Shown here piece after piece: positions 1 through 13,200 of a stretch of DNA of 64,000 nt. The DNA comes from Saturnia japonica (Eukaryota > Arthropoda > Insecta > Lepidoptera > Saturniidae). The stretch lies in NCBI GenBank assembly GCA_033032175.1, contig CM065316.1:9952115-10016114 (forward strand), written 5' to 3'. Made by a program: the position numbers and the translations under genes. The notes below the pieces were generated by a model. The model had not been told where the DNA came from and searched no databases. It saw nothing but the letters and a program-made list of their open reading frames with translations. The first letter of the stretch is position 1. Each line of letters opens with the position of its first letter.

Positions 1-1384
1 AAGTGATATTTTGCTATTGAAAATTAATTAACAGAATTTTATAAACCTATAATATTGTAACCGAATTTAAAAAAATAAAAAAGATCGCGGTATTATTGTT
101 ACTTTATTCAAGGGTATATTCAGATTTTTTTTACAAATCAATTTTCATTAATAATCTTGGTAGATATTAATTATCTTTGCGGGTTAAGTGCTCTCATCTG
201 GCTCTAGTTAAATCCATAGCGTTCAGTACGCAATAAATATTAAAGGTTCAGCTTTTTTCAGGACATGATACATGAAAATGCGAAGCTCATCGTTTGGTAT
301 TGGTACAGTATATAATATTCAGCCGCAGTTGAGCGCAGAACGTGGAACGGGTCGGGCGCGTGTCTGTTAATCGTTTTATCATTATGCCGATACTGGGTTT
401 TTGTTTTTATTTTTTTAATATCGTGTAATGTTGTGCATTTTTATTAAGAAACTTTCATCATATTTTACGATTATCAAGTACAACGCTGAATATATTTGGC
501 TGCGATTTTTAAACAGTCTCTGGGGAAATACAAAGTTTTCGTTTATGGACAAATGTAACTTAGTAAAGTTTGTTTCAAAGATGTAAAGTAAAAGTGTAGA
601 ATAAAAAAAACGCTGAAAAAATGTTAACAATTATCTATTCACTGGATAATAGAATGATATGATTTGAAGTGAAATACCGGGATGCCGTGTTGCGGATGCT
701 GGTGGAACGGTAGACAAAGGCATCGACCCCCCAACCCCGTCACATCTGGTTATTTTTCTTACCTATAAATTTCCATTTTTAAAACATTAATACAAAAAAT
801 TATCATATACTTGTAAAACAGATAATTATATCATATAAATAAAGGTATGCAAAATACAGTCGAAAGGGCTTTTCGAAAGTCTATATTAAAATAAATCTTT
901 CAATTTAATTTAACACACACATCATTATTTAGGTACTAAAATATAACCAACCAAATAACAACTTCTGATTGGTAAATATATGGCTTTATGAGCTTTTTAG
1001 CTTACGCATCTATTTTATCAAGTATTTTGTTTTTACAGCTTATTACTCTACTTTTTATAAGATGTGAGTATAGATAGGATCGCAACGTAAAATTAAGTAT
1101 TTTTCATTGTTCTTAAATGTTAAGAAAAAGCACTATTAATTTTGTACTAGCACCACCCGCGACTTCGTACACGTTTAGTTCAGCTTTTAAATTAATAAAA
1201 ATAGTGTACGTAACCCGGCCTACAACGTTAAACGTGTATATTCTGCAATACTCTGATTTCCATTACAAGAAAATTTCTTAGACGTCCTGGTTTCATCACG
1301 AGGTTTTCTTTACCATCCCTAATAATTTCAACTGCGATGAGTAAATAACGCAAATTACGAAATATTCATTGCCATTATTATTAT
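1..1384. other. No gene seen; AT-rich flank
   Basis: No coding segment or recognisable element. A short GC-richer patch at about 320-370 lies just downstream of a TATA-like 'tatataat' near 310. It could be a core promoter, but no open reading frame follows it. Confidence 0.4.
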
Positions 1385-1610
1385 CGTGGTGGCCGAGTGG
1401 TTTGGACCAGCGGAATTCGCGTACATTTACTGAATTGAATTGGTATCACAACCGGCTGACGGTGAAGGAAACCAGGCATCTTTAGAAATGTTCTTATACT
1501 ACCACTGTATGCAGAAAAAATATAGAATTGTGCATTTCTCGGCGTTTGAAATCGCCAATACTTCGTAGGCTGGCGTGATGATTAAATCCGTTGCTTAGTA
1601 GTGGGAAATT
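1385..1610 (+). repeat. tRNA-headed SINE-like repeat
   Basis: The segment opens with a good RNA polymerase III A-box-like string, 'tggccgagtgg' at 1390-1400. It then runs through 'accggctgacggtgaagg', a phrase typical of insect tRNA-derived SINEs. It does not fold into a convincing tRNA because no clear acceptor stem pairs. I infer a SINE or tRNA-derived relic. Its body differs from the more common SINE family seen at 2521, 48301 and 52425. Confidence 0.45.
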
Positions 1611-1884
1611 GAAAGTGTGATTTTAAATATACTTGTCGAGCGTATACATATTTATTACACGTAATCCAATTATAAATTTTAATATAGAAGTATAGAACAC
1701 TATATGGTAAATTATTCAGCTGTCATAAACTTTATTTAAGAGACAGTCGTAAGTCTATTACGTATTCCGTCTTGTGTCGAGTTCTCTCAAATTGGGCAGC
1801 CGTTTACACAAACTATTTATGTGTTACGTCTTCAACGACAGTTGACCTCGAAAGCTTTTATTGTTATAACAAATCAAAGTGCCC

Positions 1885-2040
1885 AAACTAATATTTTTAC
1901 CCGACTGAAAGGAGGGTTAAGTTTTTCGAGCATATTTAATTTCTTTGGCACGCTCTGTAGCCTAAACGACTTGATGGATTTTAGCATATGTGGTGTCATT
2001 AGATATGTCTTAATTGTGGGAGTGACATAGGCTATATAAT
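1885..2040 (+). repeat. Dispersed repeat, family H
   Basis: The segment contains 'tttttacccgactg', a GGAGGG run, and further on 'tcttaattgtgggagtgaca'. The second string recurs inverted at about 18002-18020 and 42644-42661. The first recurs inverted at about 37770-37800. The same two words in the same order relative to each other suggest copies of one short non-autonomous element. No protein coding is evident. Confidence 0.5.
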
Positions 2041-2520
2041 ATTTAAGTACGAGGCCTGGGAATCAAATAAAACGCAAAAATATAAAGATATTTTTTTAGT
2101 CAAGTGTTTTTGTGTTACATTCAGGTTCTTTGATGCCTTTATAATACTTTTTAGTAATTTTGTAGTATTCTCTTTTGTAGATAATCATTTTAAATCTAAG
2201 TTATGAACTCCAGTAACATACACATTACTTCGATAATGTTTTACCTACTGTAAAAAAGTAAAGTTCTGATGGAACTTACGACACTTCTCGTACGTAATCT
2301 TTTGTAGTTTTCATCTATAAAATGAATAATGTAATGCACCATTTGGCCGATTGTTAAACGTAAGGGATATGCTTTTCTGAAACCTTTAGGTTTGCCTAAT
2401 TTTAGATTATTTCTTGAAAAAAAAAAAAAACACGAGATATTTAGGAATCTTTGCTCTGAAAGTAATTTAAATAAAACGACCACAAAAATTATAAACAGTC
2501 AAAAATACAGACAGCAATAT
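2041..2520. other. No gene seen
   Basis: AT-rich sequence with a poly-A run of about 13 at 2418-2430. An 80-codon open frame on the minus strand at 2241-2483 is low-complexity and has no recognisable motif. Confidence 0.4.
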
Positions 2521-2745
2521 GAAGCAATGATGGTTCAATGGTAGCGTGTCCGGACTCTGCGTCGATCGATATGTATTCGAGTCCTTGCAATAAGCCTGAT
2601 CTTTCGGTGAAAGAAAAAATCGCTATGAAACCATAGCATGGCAGTAGGGCATTTTGCGGCAGGTGCATTTGAGAGTCAATCTTTCCACTAGGTTTAGCGT
2701 GTTACCATCTTCGTCATTTATTGTCAACTGAGACTATGGCCAAAC
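2521..2745 (+). repeat. SINE, family A
   Basis: A tRNA-like head ('atggttcaatggtagcgtg') is followed by 'ctttcggtgaaag', 'gcattttgcggc' and 'tgcatttgagagtcaatc'. The same order of words occurs at 48301-48605 and 52425-52690, and inverted at 45485-45805 and 37640-37740. This copy is degraded at its 3' end. Transcription by RNA polymerase III is expected for intact members of such families, but this copy is probably dead. Confidence 0.65.
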
Positions 2746-3185
2746 GCAAAACCTTTATATAATATTTAAAAAAAAACATATTAAAACAAATCTTATTTTC
2801 ACTCTCCTGAAAAAAGAAGAAATAACTTACGTGAGTTTTAATTCTTTTAATATTATCTTGCATAAAATATTCATAATATTTTCTCTTTCGGATATGTTCA
2901 ACCGACTATTTTTGGGCTTTTTTAGGAACGAGGAATGGCTATTCTAGATTTATACGAATACGTTCTTATAGATATGTGTATATTTTTTTAATTGTGTTTG
3001 CTATTTTCATTTATATAATTTAAGCGGGGTTTGCATATTCCATTTATTAACCCGTGTAAAAAGGAATTTATATAGCGCTGAATTAAAATTTAATAAATAT
3101 TTAAATTGTAGGATAATTGCAATGTTGAGGTGTAGCAGTGTAAAGTTCTGAAATATTACAAGTTTTGACGTTACATTTTCTTACT
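2746..3185. other. No gene seen
   Basis: AT-rich intergenic sequence without an open frame or a repeat I can match elsewhere in the window. Confidence 0.4.
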
Positions 3186-4195
3186 AACTGCCTGCCTGCG
3201 ACTTCGTCCGCGTGGTATATTTCGTGTGTGAAAAACAGCTACTAAATAAAAGCCAACACTCACCTCAATCTCATCTTATTGTATTTGACCAGTATGAATA
3301 AGTTTTGAGAATACCCAACTGAAATCATTTTAAATGTTAACCGTCCTTTAGGAAAACATAAATTTTTATATAATGTCTTTATTTTTATAATCCGCCAATA
3401 TTCAGTTAATTATAATGCTCTATAGTATGTATTTTTAATGTAATTTATTAAAAATCTTTATAGCGCAAATATCAAACAAAGACATTTATCGTACAAAATG
3501 TAGATCCAATAGATATTTTTAATTATTTTAAACATTTAAAAATAACGTTGAAATCTATCTAAAAACATTTAAAAATAATAAAAGCTCTCAACTGTCACGA
3601 TCCCGACTATCGCCATATTATAACGGTCACCATTTCATCTCGACGAAATCTTCTCGGCTGTAACTACTTCAACTGTCACCATCTGAACGGTTACCATCAC
3701 ATCTCGACAGTCACAATTTCAACTGTAACCATATCGACAGTCAAAACCTGTCACGGTCTTGACAGTCACCAAGTCGATTACCACGATCTCGACTATCACC
3801 ACGTTAACGGTCACCATCTTGTCCCGACGGTCACAAACTCGACTGTAAGCATCCTTCAATGATAATCATTTCTTAGTACAATTTTAATGCTGCAGCTGTC
3901 ATACTATCTTCAAAATACGATTCAAATTGAATTATCGTGTCTGTGCAAAACAACTCAATAGGCAGCAGCAACGCGCGTTTACAGCACGTCCGTATTGACG
4001 TATCTTCGTGTTTGTGTCGATACAAACGCGCAGATTACGCGCGTCGTCAGCTCGTTCGAATAACGTCGTCTGCATAGGCACTAACACCGGTCCAATACCG
4101 TAAAGTGAGATTGAGGTGAGGTGAGGTTTTTATTTAGTTGCTGTTTCTCATACACGAAATGTATAACGCGGGCGAAGCCGCGGGCACAGCTAGTT
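3186..4195. mobile_element. Non-autonomous DNA element with ~85-bp terminal inverted repeats
   Basis: The left end (about 3186-3280) reads through 'gcgacttcgtccgcg', 'tttcgtgtgtgaaaaacagc', 'actaaataaaa' and 'cacctcaatctcatctta'. The right end (about 4105-4195) carries the reverse complement of the same words in mirrored order. The ~1.0 kb element has no open frame, so it must have been mobilised in trans if it is a DNA transposon. The outer end 'ctagctgtgcccgcggcttcgcccgcg' is a string I associate with many lepidopteran repeats. The interior holds a minisatellite-like array, listed separately. A target-site duplication was not clear by eye. Confidence 0.7.
3590..3860. repeat. Degenerate minisatellite of GACNGTCACCATCTC-like units
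   Basis: About 15 imperfect short units, variants of 'ctcgacagtcaccat' spaced about 16-20 bases apart, fill the centre of the inverted-repeat element. Examples are 'tcaactgtcaccatctg', 'tctcgacagtcacaatt' and 'ttaacggtcaccatc'. Most units carry GAC or AAC, then NGTCAC or NGTNAC. Confidence 0.75.
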
Positions 4196-5815
4196 ATTAA
4201 TATAAGTGCTTACAGAAAATATACTTAAGTGTGACAATAAATATCATGATAATTTAAATCAAGCCGTATAGCGCCGTTCTGTCCATGATTCTAAATCCCC
4301 CCGTATATTATATTTTCTGAAATATCTTCAATGTACAGATTTCGACTCTTTACTCTTTTATTATAAGTATAGATTTTTGTGTATTTAACCCAACTACTTC
4401 TTTAAAATCATTTAGTTCTATCAATACATGGAATGTATATGGTTTATGATAATTACTTATATATATAGTAGGTATATAATTATATACCTATAAGTACCTA
4501 TATGTAGTGGGATTTTTCCTAGCGTTTACCGAGGGATGAAATGTCAAGATATTTTTTTTTTCATTTAATATGTATTGCTTAGTTATTTGGTGATGTGATT
4601 CCTGAATCAGTAATAATGACCTACCTTTCGCACTATTGACTAGCGACATCTAGTCATCTACTATTGACTAGACGTGACAGAAACCGGTTTCCTTTGTGAC
4701 CGTACGCACTCTAATATATATGCAAGGCAACCACGAACTTGAAACGATATTCTGGATCGAGCTTTCGGACGATTCGTAATTCGTAGTTTGTGATTTATAA
4801 ACAGGACAGTTGTTATGCGGTGGTCGACTTAAAAGGCCTTTTTTAAACTAATAGTAACTTTATTACTTAATAACTAATATAATACAGTGGTACTTTGATT
4901 GAGTTAGGAAATAGAATGACAGGAATTGTACAGGATCGGGTTTATATAGGAAGTTATTCGTGGGTATGGTAAACAATATTTCTTAATTACTAGTGTTATC
5001 TAAATGAGGATGTGAACTTTGATAGTTTGGGAAAGGTAAACAATATTTCTTAATGACAATTAATCTATAATAACTAAATTATATATTTATACTTATTGAT
5101 AAACACTTTGAAAGAGAATAATATTGTCATAACTCATTTAATACAATAGTAACGGCTATAACATAACACAGTATTCTTTTAACAATATGTTCTAAAATTA
5201 AATTAATCTCAAATTACTCATAAAGAACTGCCATCTTGGGTATAATTTTGGAAATAGAGGATCGACTTCTGTTTCATGAATATCTTGTGGATATGTAAAA
5301 GTAAATCAATACAATACAACAAATCAATTGCTTGTGAATATATTATTGTTTGTACTACACCAGGGTATCTCTATATTTTGTATCATAATCTCTCTACAGT
5401 CTAACGTACATAAGATCCTCAGTCATCCTCTGATCTTTCTATATTTTGGAGCACACCTTATCGACCTTTATATGTAAACAGGTATCATTTTCTAATAGTT
5501 CTCGTGTTCTTGCTGTAAAAATTTAACAGGTACTCTGAATTTAGAACATAGCGATTAGCTGTAGCAATTTTAAAAAATTCTTGTAATGCGCGTTTTTTGT
5601 AATTAGCTGCAGAAGGCATGAAGTTTGGGTATCCAACAAGGAAGATATACGCTAACCAACTAAAAAAACAACTTATATCGATACGACTATATCGGCCTCC
5701 TCATATCATCCTTGACCATAAGCTACCATAGGCTAATGACAGTTTCACTTTAAGTAATTAATACGTGGAATAATAATTAAATATTAACTACGCTAACGCT
5801 AATTATATAAAAGAA
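4196..5815. other. No gene seen; one TATA-like motif
   Basis: AT-rich sequence. At about 4712-4721 'taatatatat' precedes a GC-richer stretch reading through 'caaccacgaacttgaaacg', which resembles a core promoter followed by a 5' UTR. No open frame or splice-compatible exon follows convincingly. Confidence 0.35.
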
Positions 5816-6620
5816 CTAGCGGTGTGCCCGCGGCTTTGCACGCGTTTATAGTTACGCAGTAGTTATTTACATCCCGTAACTTTATTTTTACCCATATTAT
5901 TGACAATTCATATGCCGTATCAATTGAGGAATGGCGTGTATTTCCCGTGTACAATTTTAATTGAATAATTATTTTTATTTCTTTTTTACCAAAAGCATAA
6001 ATATGAATATCCCTAATTTGATAATGACGAGTTCTTCATACAAACTTTCACCCAAGTTTTATTTTCACTATATGTGGAATAACGCAATGAAATAATTCAC
6101 TTTTAGCAAAACTGTATAATCCAAACAATTTACAATACATAGGTACATCGCTTAGAATATATAAACTCCCGCGAGCTGCGATTGACAGCGCACGTCATAT
6201 TTCTATCATAAAATAAAACAGTAATTATGCCGTAGTGCGTAGTTAAAGAGTTTAAAAAGAATATTGGACTATCATTTCATGGGTAATTATTAGAAATACA
6301 ATACATTTCTTATTAAGTATAACAATATCAATTAATCAATAAACCAGAATGACAATCAACAAACTGGCTGGTATGGCAGCATATGTCATTTCACCATTAT
6401 CGCACACGCGCATTTGGTCTTTCCATATTTTGTTCATAGAAACTTTCATCCCCTATTTTCTACCCTTAAATTTTTTTTTCGCTACAAAAAGTACCCTATG
6501 TTCTTCCCCAAGGTTCAATCTATCTCTATACCAAAATTCATGAAAGTTGGTTCAGCGGTTTAGGCGTGAAAACGTAACAGACAGCCAGAGTTATTTTCGC
6601 ATTTATAATATTAATTATTA
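5816..6620 (-). repeat. Dispersed repeat, family C, inverted, with further repeat ends
   Basis: The stretch begins 'aactagcggtgtgcccgcgg'. At 5865-5990 it carries 'gttatttacatcccgtaa', 'caattgaggaatggcgtg' and 'cccgtgtacaatttt'. These are the reverse complement of words in the copies at 22725-23280 and 46437-47060. A second typical repeat end, 'ttcagcggtttaggcgtg' followed by 'acagacagcc', lies at about 6550-6590. TATA-like 'atataaactcccgcg' at about 6157 may be repeat-internal. Confidence 0.55.
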
Positions 6621-7168
6621 TTATATAGTTACAGATTACAAACATTATTTGAAACTGCTATCGAACATAATTTCATCGTGATATAGTAAAAGTATAAAGT
6701 AACTTTGTGTAGTTGTATTTACTTAGGGCCTGGTATATTCATCTCGAGCCTAACATATGCAATAAGAATAATCAATTCACTATACAGTAGGTTTGGATGA
6801 TCTTCACAATTGCATTCTTGACTCACCTCAAGAAGATACGGTAAGATGCAATTAGTATATTATAAACTTTACGGTTTGTATACTTGTCGAGATAATATGA
6901 CATTGTATAATAGTTTCATAAATTGTCCAGAATTGAAAATGGTATATATGTATTTTGAAATTAAATTTGCACTTTTTAAGTTTTAAATATTTTTTTTTTA
7001 AAGGAAATGAATCGATTCTATGCCCAATATACGAACACGGGTGGCCTTGTCGCGTTAGATGACGTTAAATAAAAGAGACTCATTGAATTGAACCGACGCA
7101 ATGCCGCGATGGATGTATCATGCATTATAATGATCTCTATTGATTGTTTGTTAATTATCTAACATTAA
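6621..7168. other. Region upstream of inferred Cyb5r4 exon 1
   Basis: AT-rich sequence with no open frame. It should include the Cyb5r4 promoter if exon 1 is correctly placed. No TATA box stands at a sensible distance from the possible initiator at 7169. Confidence 0.35.
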
Positions 7169-7173
7169 TCAGT
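7169..7173 (+). promoter_or_regulatory. Possible arthropod initiator (TCAGT)
   Basis: TCAGT matches the arthropod initiator core and lies 60-64 bases before the inferred Cyb5r4 ATG at 7233. The intervening sequence is free of other ATGs. This is a short motif, so the call rests mainly on position. Confidence 0.25.
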
Positions 7174-7232
7174 GAGTTGCAGTGTAGTGCGAGGTGTTGT
7201 TGCTTTACTTGATAGTTGTTGAACTTATTAAA

Positions 7233-7299
7233 ATGCTCTGTTGTATTTTCTCTAAAAAGGGTTCTGACGTAGCCTCATCTACAAGTTCTGATGATTCAA
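7233..7299 (+). CDS. Cyb5r4: Cyb5r4 coding exon 1 (inferred)
   Basis: ATG at 7233 opens 22 codons (MLCCIFSKKGSDVASSTSSDD then S) and ends in phase 1 at a strong donor, A|GTGAGTG at 7300. The leftover A joins GC of exon 2 to make a serine codon directly before NPRNKCAL. The double-cysteine start followed by a Ser/Asp tract is plausible for the family's unstructured N-terminus. No other upstream exon candidate fits this well, but the assignment implies a 43,131-base intron. A closer alternative first exon cannot be excluded. Confidence 0.6.
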
Positions 7300-10200
7300 G
7301 TGAGTGTTTAAGCTTTTACTTAACATATAAATCAAATTAAAACATAATTTATTAATTAAGATTAGGCGATAATAGAAGTACGTTCGGGAAAACGTCTCAC
7401 TGAGAAAATTTTGTGAGAAACTCAGGAGAAATTCTTCGTTTTTGTTGAAGTTATATGTATTTGATTTGGCGCATAGGGTAAAATTGAGAGCTACGCGCGG
7501 ATTTAGTGACAAAATTGTGTCATAATTTGTCATGGAGAATAAAGGTAAGGAGAACAATCTTATATGGAGGACAAGTTGAAAAAGTGTCCAGCTATAAGCA
7601 GCAAATTATAATTCAAAACCCCACCGAGATGTCGCTAGCGTTTCAAGAGAGAATTATACTTTTTCGTGATTCTTACAGTTTTTACTACTGTAAAAGTAAA
7701 AAAAATAATTGAACAATAACGTTGAAAGTTTGTGGTGTTAAAGGTTGTCCAAGTGGGTGAAAAAAAAATTACATTTAGTGCTATTTTTAAAATTTACGCA
7801 TTTGATATACCGCAGTGCCACCCTAAATTTACGCTTTTCGACAGACACTTTTTCATGTTTAAAGATGGGTACTCCTTACCTCTATTCTCCATGATGATGA
7901 AGTTATTGACAATAATGTAACATACATGTAATATTTTACTGAGTTTTTAAATTGCTTTTATCATAAAGAAGTTTATATAATCAAAGTTTCATTACTTAAA
8001 AATAATTTTGACGTTGTATAAATTATAAATATGCTAATTTAATTAAAATAATATTATTTATTGATCATCATTCATCAAGTTGTTGCACGTGGGATTTTTG
8101 GAGTTATTTTTGTCTTGTTACATCCAAGAACTATATCGTCTTATATTCATACAATAAGTAGGTACATACTTTTTTTTATTGATAATTAACCATTACTACC
8201 TTCCACCATCCATGCTACCATCTTGGGCTACATCGTCACTTAAGATGAGGTGAGATTGTGGCCACAACGCTAAACCTATACTTAACGATTAAAAAAATAT
8301 ATTGGTGTCATAATAATTGCTAGAGTAATTAAAGACTGCTGAGATTAGTCTCCCATACCTATATTATGTATACTGATATATTACACCTATTATTTTGTCT
8401 GCGACTGTGCAGTAATCAGAATCTTGAGATTTGCCGTCATCGTACGATTCTATCGTATTACAGTGATATCTACTAGATAACTACCTACATACATCGGCTG
8501 ATTCAAAAATCCTACGCGCTAATGCGTGTCCATATATCAAGTGATCGCGATTCAGTGACGCACGAGTGTTGTGCCAATCCGATAATATTACAAATAAAAA
8601 TAAAATATAGTCAGTATGACGGTTTTATTTGATGAGAAACAATTTAATTTGATGGGCCATAAAAAGGTTTTTGCTAGAAGCACGCGCTCGGAACGTGTTC
8701 GGATTTAGATAATATTTTCGAATGACAGACAGCCTTAAAAAGAAATAATATGAGCCAGAAAGTTAGTTTTACTTTTACCGTGGAGCTTTTACATATTTAA
8801 GAGTATGCATTGGCTTGAATACTATAGTTAAAAATATAAGAGTTGCTATTTTATAAGCTTTTATTTAACTTTCCTTACTATTATAGGTCAAATGAATTTT
8901 TTAAAGAACAATTGAAGTGATTGTCTATAGAATTTCATATAATTCTAGAAAAACAAACATTATGCAGAATTAAAATTTTAATAAATTATTATAGACTCAC
9001 AATAAAAAATATTCACATTTATTTAACATTGTAAAAATAATACTTCTTAGTTAAGATAAAATAATTCTCAACTTAATTAAGTTTAATTTAGTTAGTGGAA
9101 AAATATATTTATAAGATTTTATGTGAAGCGAAGAAATTCAGTACTCCAATCAAACCACTGAATGTGTATACGCGTCTATTTTAAAGAAAAAAAAATACAA
9201 GTACATTATTTTAATTTTCTTCACAAATTAATCTTAATATAGTTTGAAATTATCAATTTTCATCTTTTCAGCATCCATCAGCGATTAATATCTCGGTAAA
9301 TTTAATAAATGCCAAGAAAAAGAAAATTGAATTACGACATTAAGATACATAAAATTCTTAAACTTAATATAATAAGTAAGCTACAAGGATATTAAGGAAT
9401 TTAAAATTCATAATCTAAAGACAGGCCTCTACTGATCTACTTGCAAAATTTTGTTTTAAATTATTTTCATTTATGGTGAACTGGAAGAGGAGGTAATTTT
9501 CTTTAAACAAAACAAACCCAACTCGTATATTAATTCTACCGAAAAACTCCTAATACTGGACATAGACCTCCCCAAACAACGTCACAATAACTAGTCCTGT
9601 GCTGCTTACATCCGACAGATTTCCTCAAACTTCACTACTTAATATTTTCAGCTCCATCGGTCATCCGTTCTACGAGCAATGTGCTCCGCCCTTAAGTCTA
9701 GAAATTCTGAGGGCTATGGCATATGGCTTTGGTTCTTTTACGGATCTCCTCATTTCTGATTCGATCATATAGATAAACTCCGAGCATAGCCCTTTCTATT
9801 ACCCTTTCAGGCTTTGAGTGTCCTTGAGCTTTCTTATGAGGCCCATCGTTAGCGACCAAGTTTCAGTTCAATAAATTACCATATAAAGTACAGAAAAGTA
9901 CAAATCTAATAAAGGATACGAAAGCAACTCAAATTTTTTATGTAAAATATGTCAGACATATTACAGAGAATTTGTTACGCTGGTTATCACGAATAAAATT
10001 TGATTAATACTCTACCTTAGAATGAGTAATACAGCATTAAAGTATGTATTCAATGTACTTAAACAAAATACCAAAAGAAAGATAATCAAAAAACTTATCC
10101 GTGTAAGATTACAGAAACTTTGCTAAAAGTACGTATGTAGGGTAGGTATCTACACTATAAATAATAAGCGGACGAAATTTTTGTTTGTTTAAACACGCTA

Positions 10201-13200
10201 ATCTCTGGAACTAACAGTCGGATTTGAAAAATTATTTTTGTATAATGCGATAGCCAGATTAACGAGGAATAGTTATAGGCTATCTAACTTTAGGCTACAA
10301 CTCTCAGCTAGCCTTAAATATTGATTTTTGTTAAGTAAAACGGAAGTGTAAGGTTTCCCGAACTGCTTCATGCGCTGGAGTAATGGTTATCAATCTTCTT
10401 CTTCCTGGCTCTATCCCACTTTAGATGGGGTCGGCTCTCCTAATTTTTGGCGCCAGGTCAATCTGTCCTGGGTTGTCGGGTCGGGCAGTACTTCCTCCAA
10501 TAAGAGTTTTCTCATGCTCGTCCACCACGGAGCAGGAGGTCGTCCTCTAGATCTCCTATATTCAGGTAGTTACAATGTTTTCTTCACTACATGCTCCTCG
10601 TTTTTTCGCATCACGTGACCATACCATCTGAGGTGGCTCTCGGTTACTTTCTCTGAGGGACAACTTTGAAACTACAACGGATATACTTGTTTCGTACTTT
10701 GTATAGACTCGTTACACCTCCAGACCACCTCAGCATCTTCAGTACATGCGTCTTTGTTACTTATCGCTTTGGTATTGATAATTCATAACTTTGAAAAGTG
10801 CGCTTAGCTCGCGACGCGCAATTCTTCAGGTGCGCATTGCCTACCATCCGTTTCGCTACTAGTGATTTCTTTGGTTACGCGTAATTTTTAACTGAATATC
10901 TTCTATGGTATTCATTGAAATTATATAATGGAAAGGACAATTTTAATCTACATTAAATGCTCAAGTTAACTAGAGCATTTATCTGGATAAAGATTAATAC
11001 TGATTTGGACAAAATAACTTCGCAAATAACCTAAGATTTTTAATTAATATGTTGAAGATAAAAATGTTTACTGTGAGTCAATTTTATGCGTTAGACATAC
11101 CTTCGCGGACTTTTCTCTAGGCTATTTTGGAGAACTACAATTCTTTAGTACATTAGTTTCATGTATCTCTTAAGGTTTATACAGCGTAAGACATGTTAGT
11201 GCCCGAAAATTGATTTATTGACGACTTGATTACAAAATATTGGATTTTCTCCACTATACAAAAATTTAATGGAATGTATTATATATAAAAACCTTTAAAT
11301 GACAGTGAAAACCGTATAAATATCCGTTTCGTAGTTTAGAAGAAGTAAGCAGACAAACAGACACGTGGATAGCGACTTTCTTTTTATACTATGGACTAGC
11401 TGTGCCCGTGGCTTCTCTCACGTGGACTACAGAATTTCCGCGCGAATCTTGCTTCCCGCTCCCGGCTATTATAAAGACAAAAATGCTTATTTCGGGTTTT
11501 CCTTAGCAGATAGAGTTATACTCTCCCGGACTTTTTTTAGGTCTTTTTAATGCCTATGATTATGTAGTACATTAATTTGCTATATCTCTTATGGTTTACT
11601 CAGCATAGGCTATTTAAGTGCCGGAATTGATTCACCATGACCAGTTTTTTTTAAATTGTGTGGAACCCTAATTTTTTTTTCTAAAATAAAAGTAGCCTAA
11701 GTTACTCCCTATATCATCAGTTATCTATCAGTGAAAGTCCCGTCAAACTCGGTCCAACCGTTTCGGAGATTACCCGGAACAAACAGACAGACGGACAAAA
11801 ATGTTAAAAATGGGCTTTTTGTTAAAGGTTTCGTATATACTTTCATATGCATTTAGTAAAAAACTGTTACTTTGACATTACAAACAGACACTTCAATTTT
11901 ATTAATTTTATAGATAATACACTGATACACTTTATCTTTTCATTTTTGTGAAAAAGCCTAAAAAGAAATGATCTCAATTTTCCCTTTCTGACGTTTTGAA
12001 ATTTACATACAATTACTGCTTATTTTTTACAATATTTTTGAGACGAACTAAATAATATATGAGAGTGATGACCAAAAGACGCATCGTACTGTACTTTATG
12101 CCAAATCATTGAAGTAAATGTGTAATTATCTATTTCTCGCTCTAAAACTTAAATAAAAAAATATAAAATGAAATTGTTTGAGTCACATTTCATGTAGTTA
12201 TTGTTATTTACATGAAACATCGTTCAACTGGCCCGAATTCGAATGGCAGCAAGAGATTCTAAAAAATATTACCGAATAAAAGTGATGACTCAATGAAACG
12301 ATTTTATATTTCCACTCAATGACTAGCTTTCCGCCCACGGCTTCACTCTCGTAGTCTATGTGTACTGTTTTATTTTATTTTAATTGAATTTATATGTTTA
12401 TTATTTATAAAAATCAACAAATTGTGCAAACAGTGCACCTAATTTATGTGTATAATAAAGCTTCCGACGTTCCGACAGAGACTTTGAATTCAATAACGCA
12501 GAATTCTTCATTATACCATATTGGTAATTATGTATACTGTTTAGTGTAAAATTACCAGGCTACTGTTGGAATTGATTGTGGAACAGGCTAGTCAGACCTG
12601 AAAAATAGTATTTTCCGTTCATTTTTTTCCTTTTCTACGCTTAGTGGTTGAATTTTGAAAAACATGGATATAAAAATTTCAAATCAATCTGAGCCGAAAA
12701 ATATAAAGATAATAAGAAAAATATGTAGGAAATAATCCCATACTATCTTTGGTGCATACTATCACACCCATAGGGATAGAATTTAAAGAAATTCCTTCTT
12801 AATAGATACAATAAATCTTATAGACCTACAATATAAAATCAACGACCTCCCCAAATACAATTTTATCCGTATTAGTTTAGGCTGGGTGACGGGCTGTTGG
12901 GACAAAGCCTTTTTTATAAGCAACTAGCTTGCCCGGCAGCCTTCGCGTTGTTCTTCCCTTTTCGGTAGTTAATGGCTCAACCACAGCACCACCTATCATA
13001 TCTTAATATATCTATTACCCATCATCTCTAAAAAACAAATATGATTATCATGTTAATACGAGCTCAATAGCTTAAACGGTCAAGTTGTTCAGAAGTTATA
13101 TTATTATGACTAACAGCCGCACACAAGATTTTTATAAATAAGAACTAGGCGGCCCGGTACACGTTGTTCTGCCCTTTTCAGCAGTTAATGGCTCGACCAC

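Noticed and set aside
9270..9320. Possible exon after 'cttttcag'
   Set aside because: The following frames are short and lysine-rich, with no donor or conserved motif.
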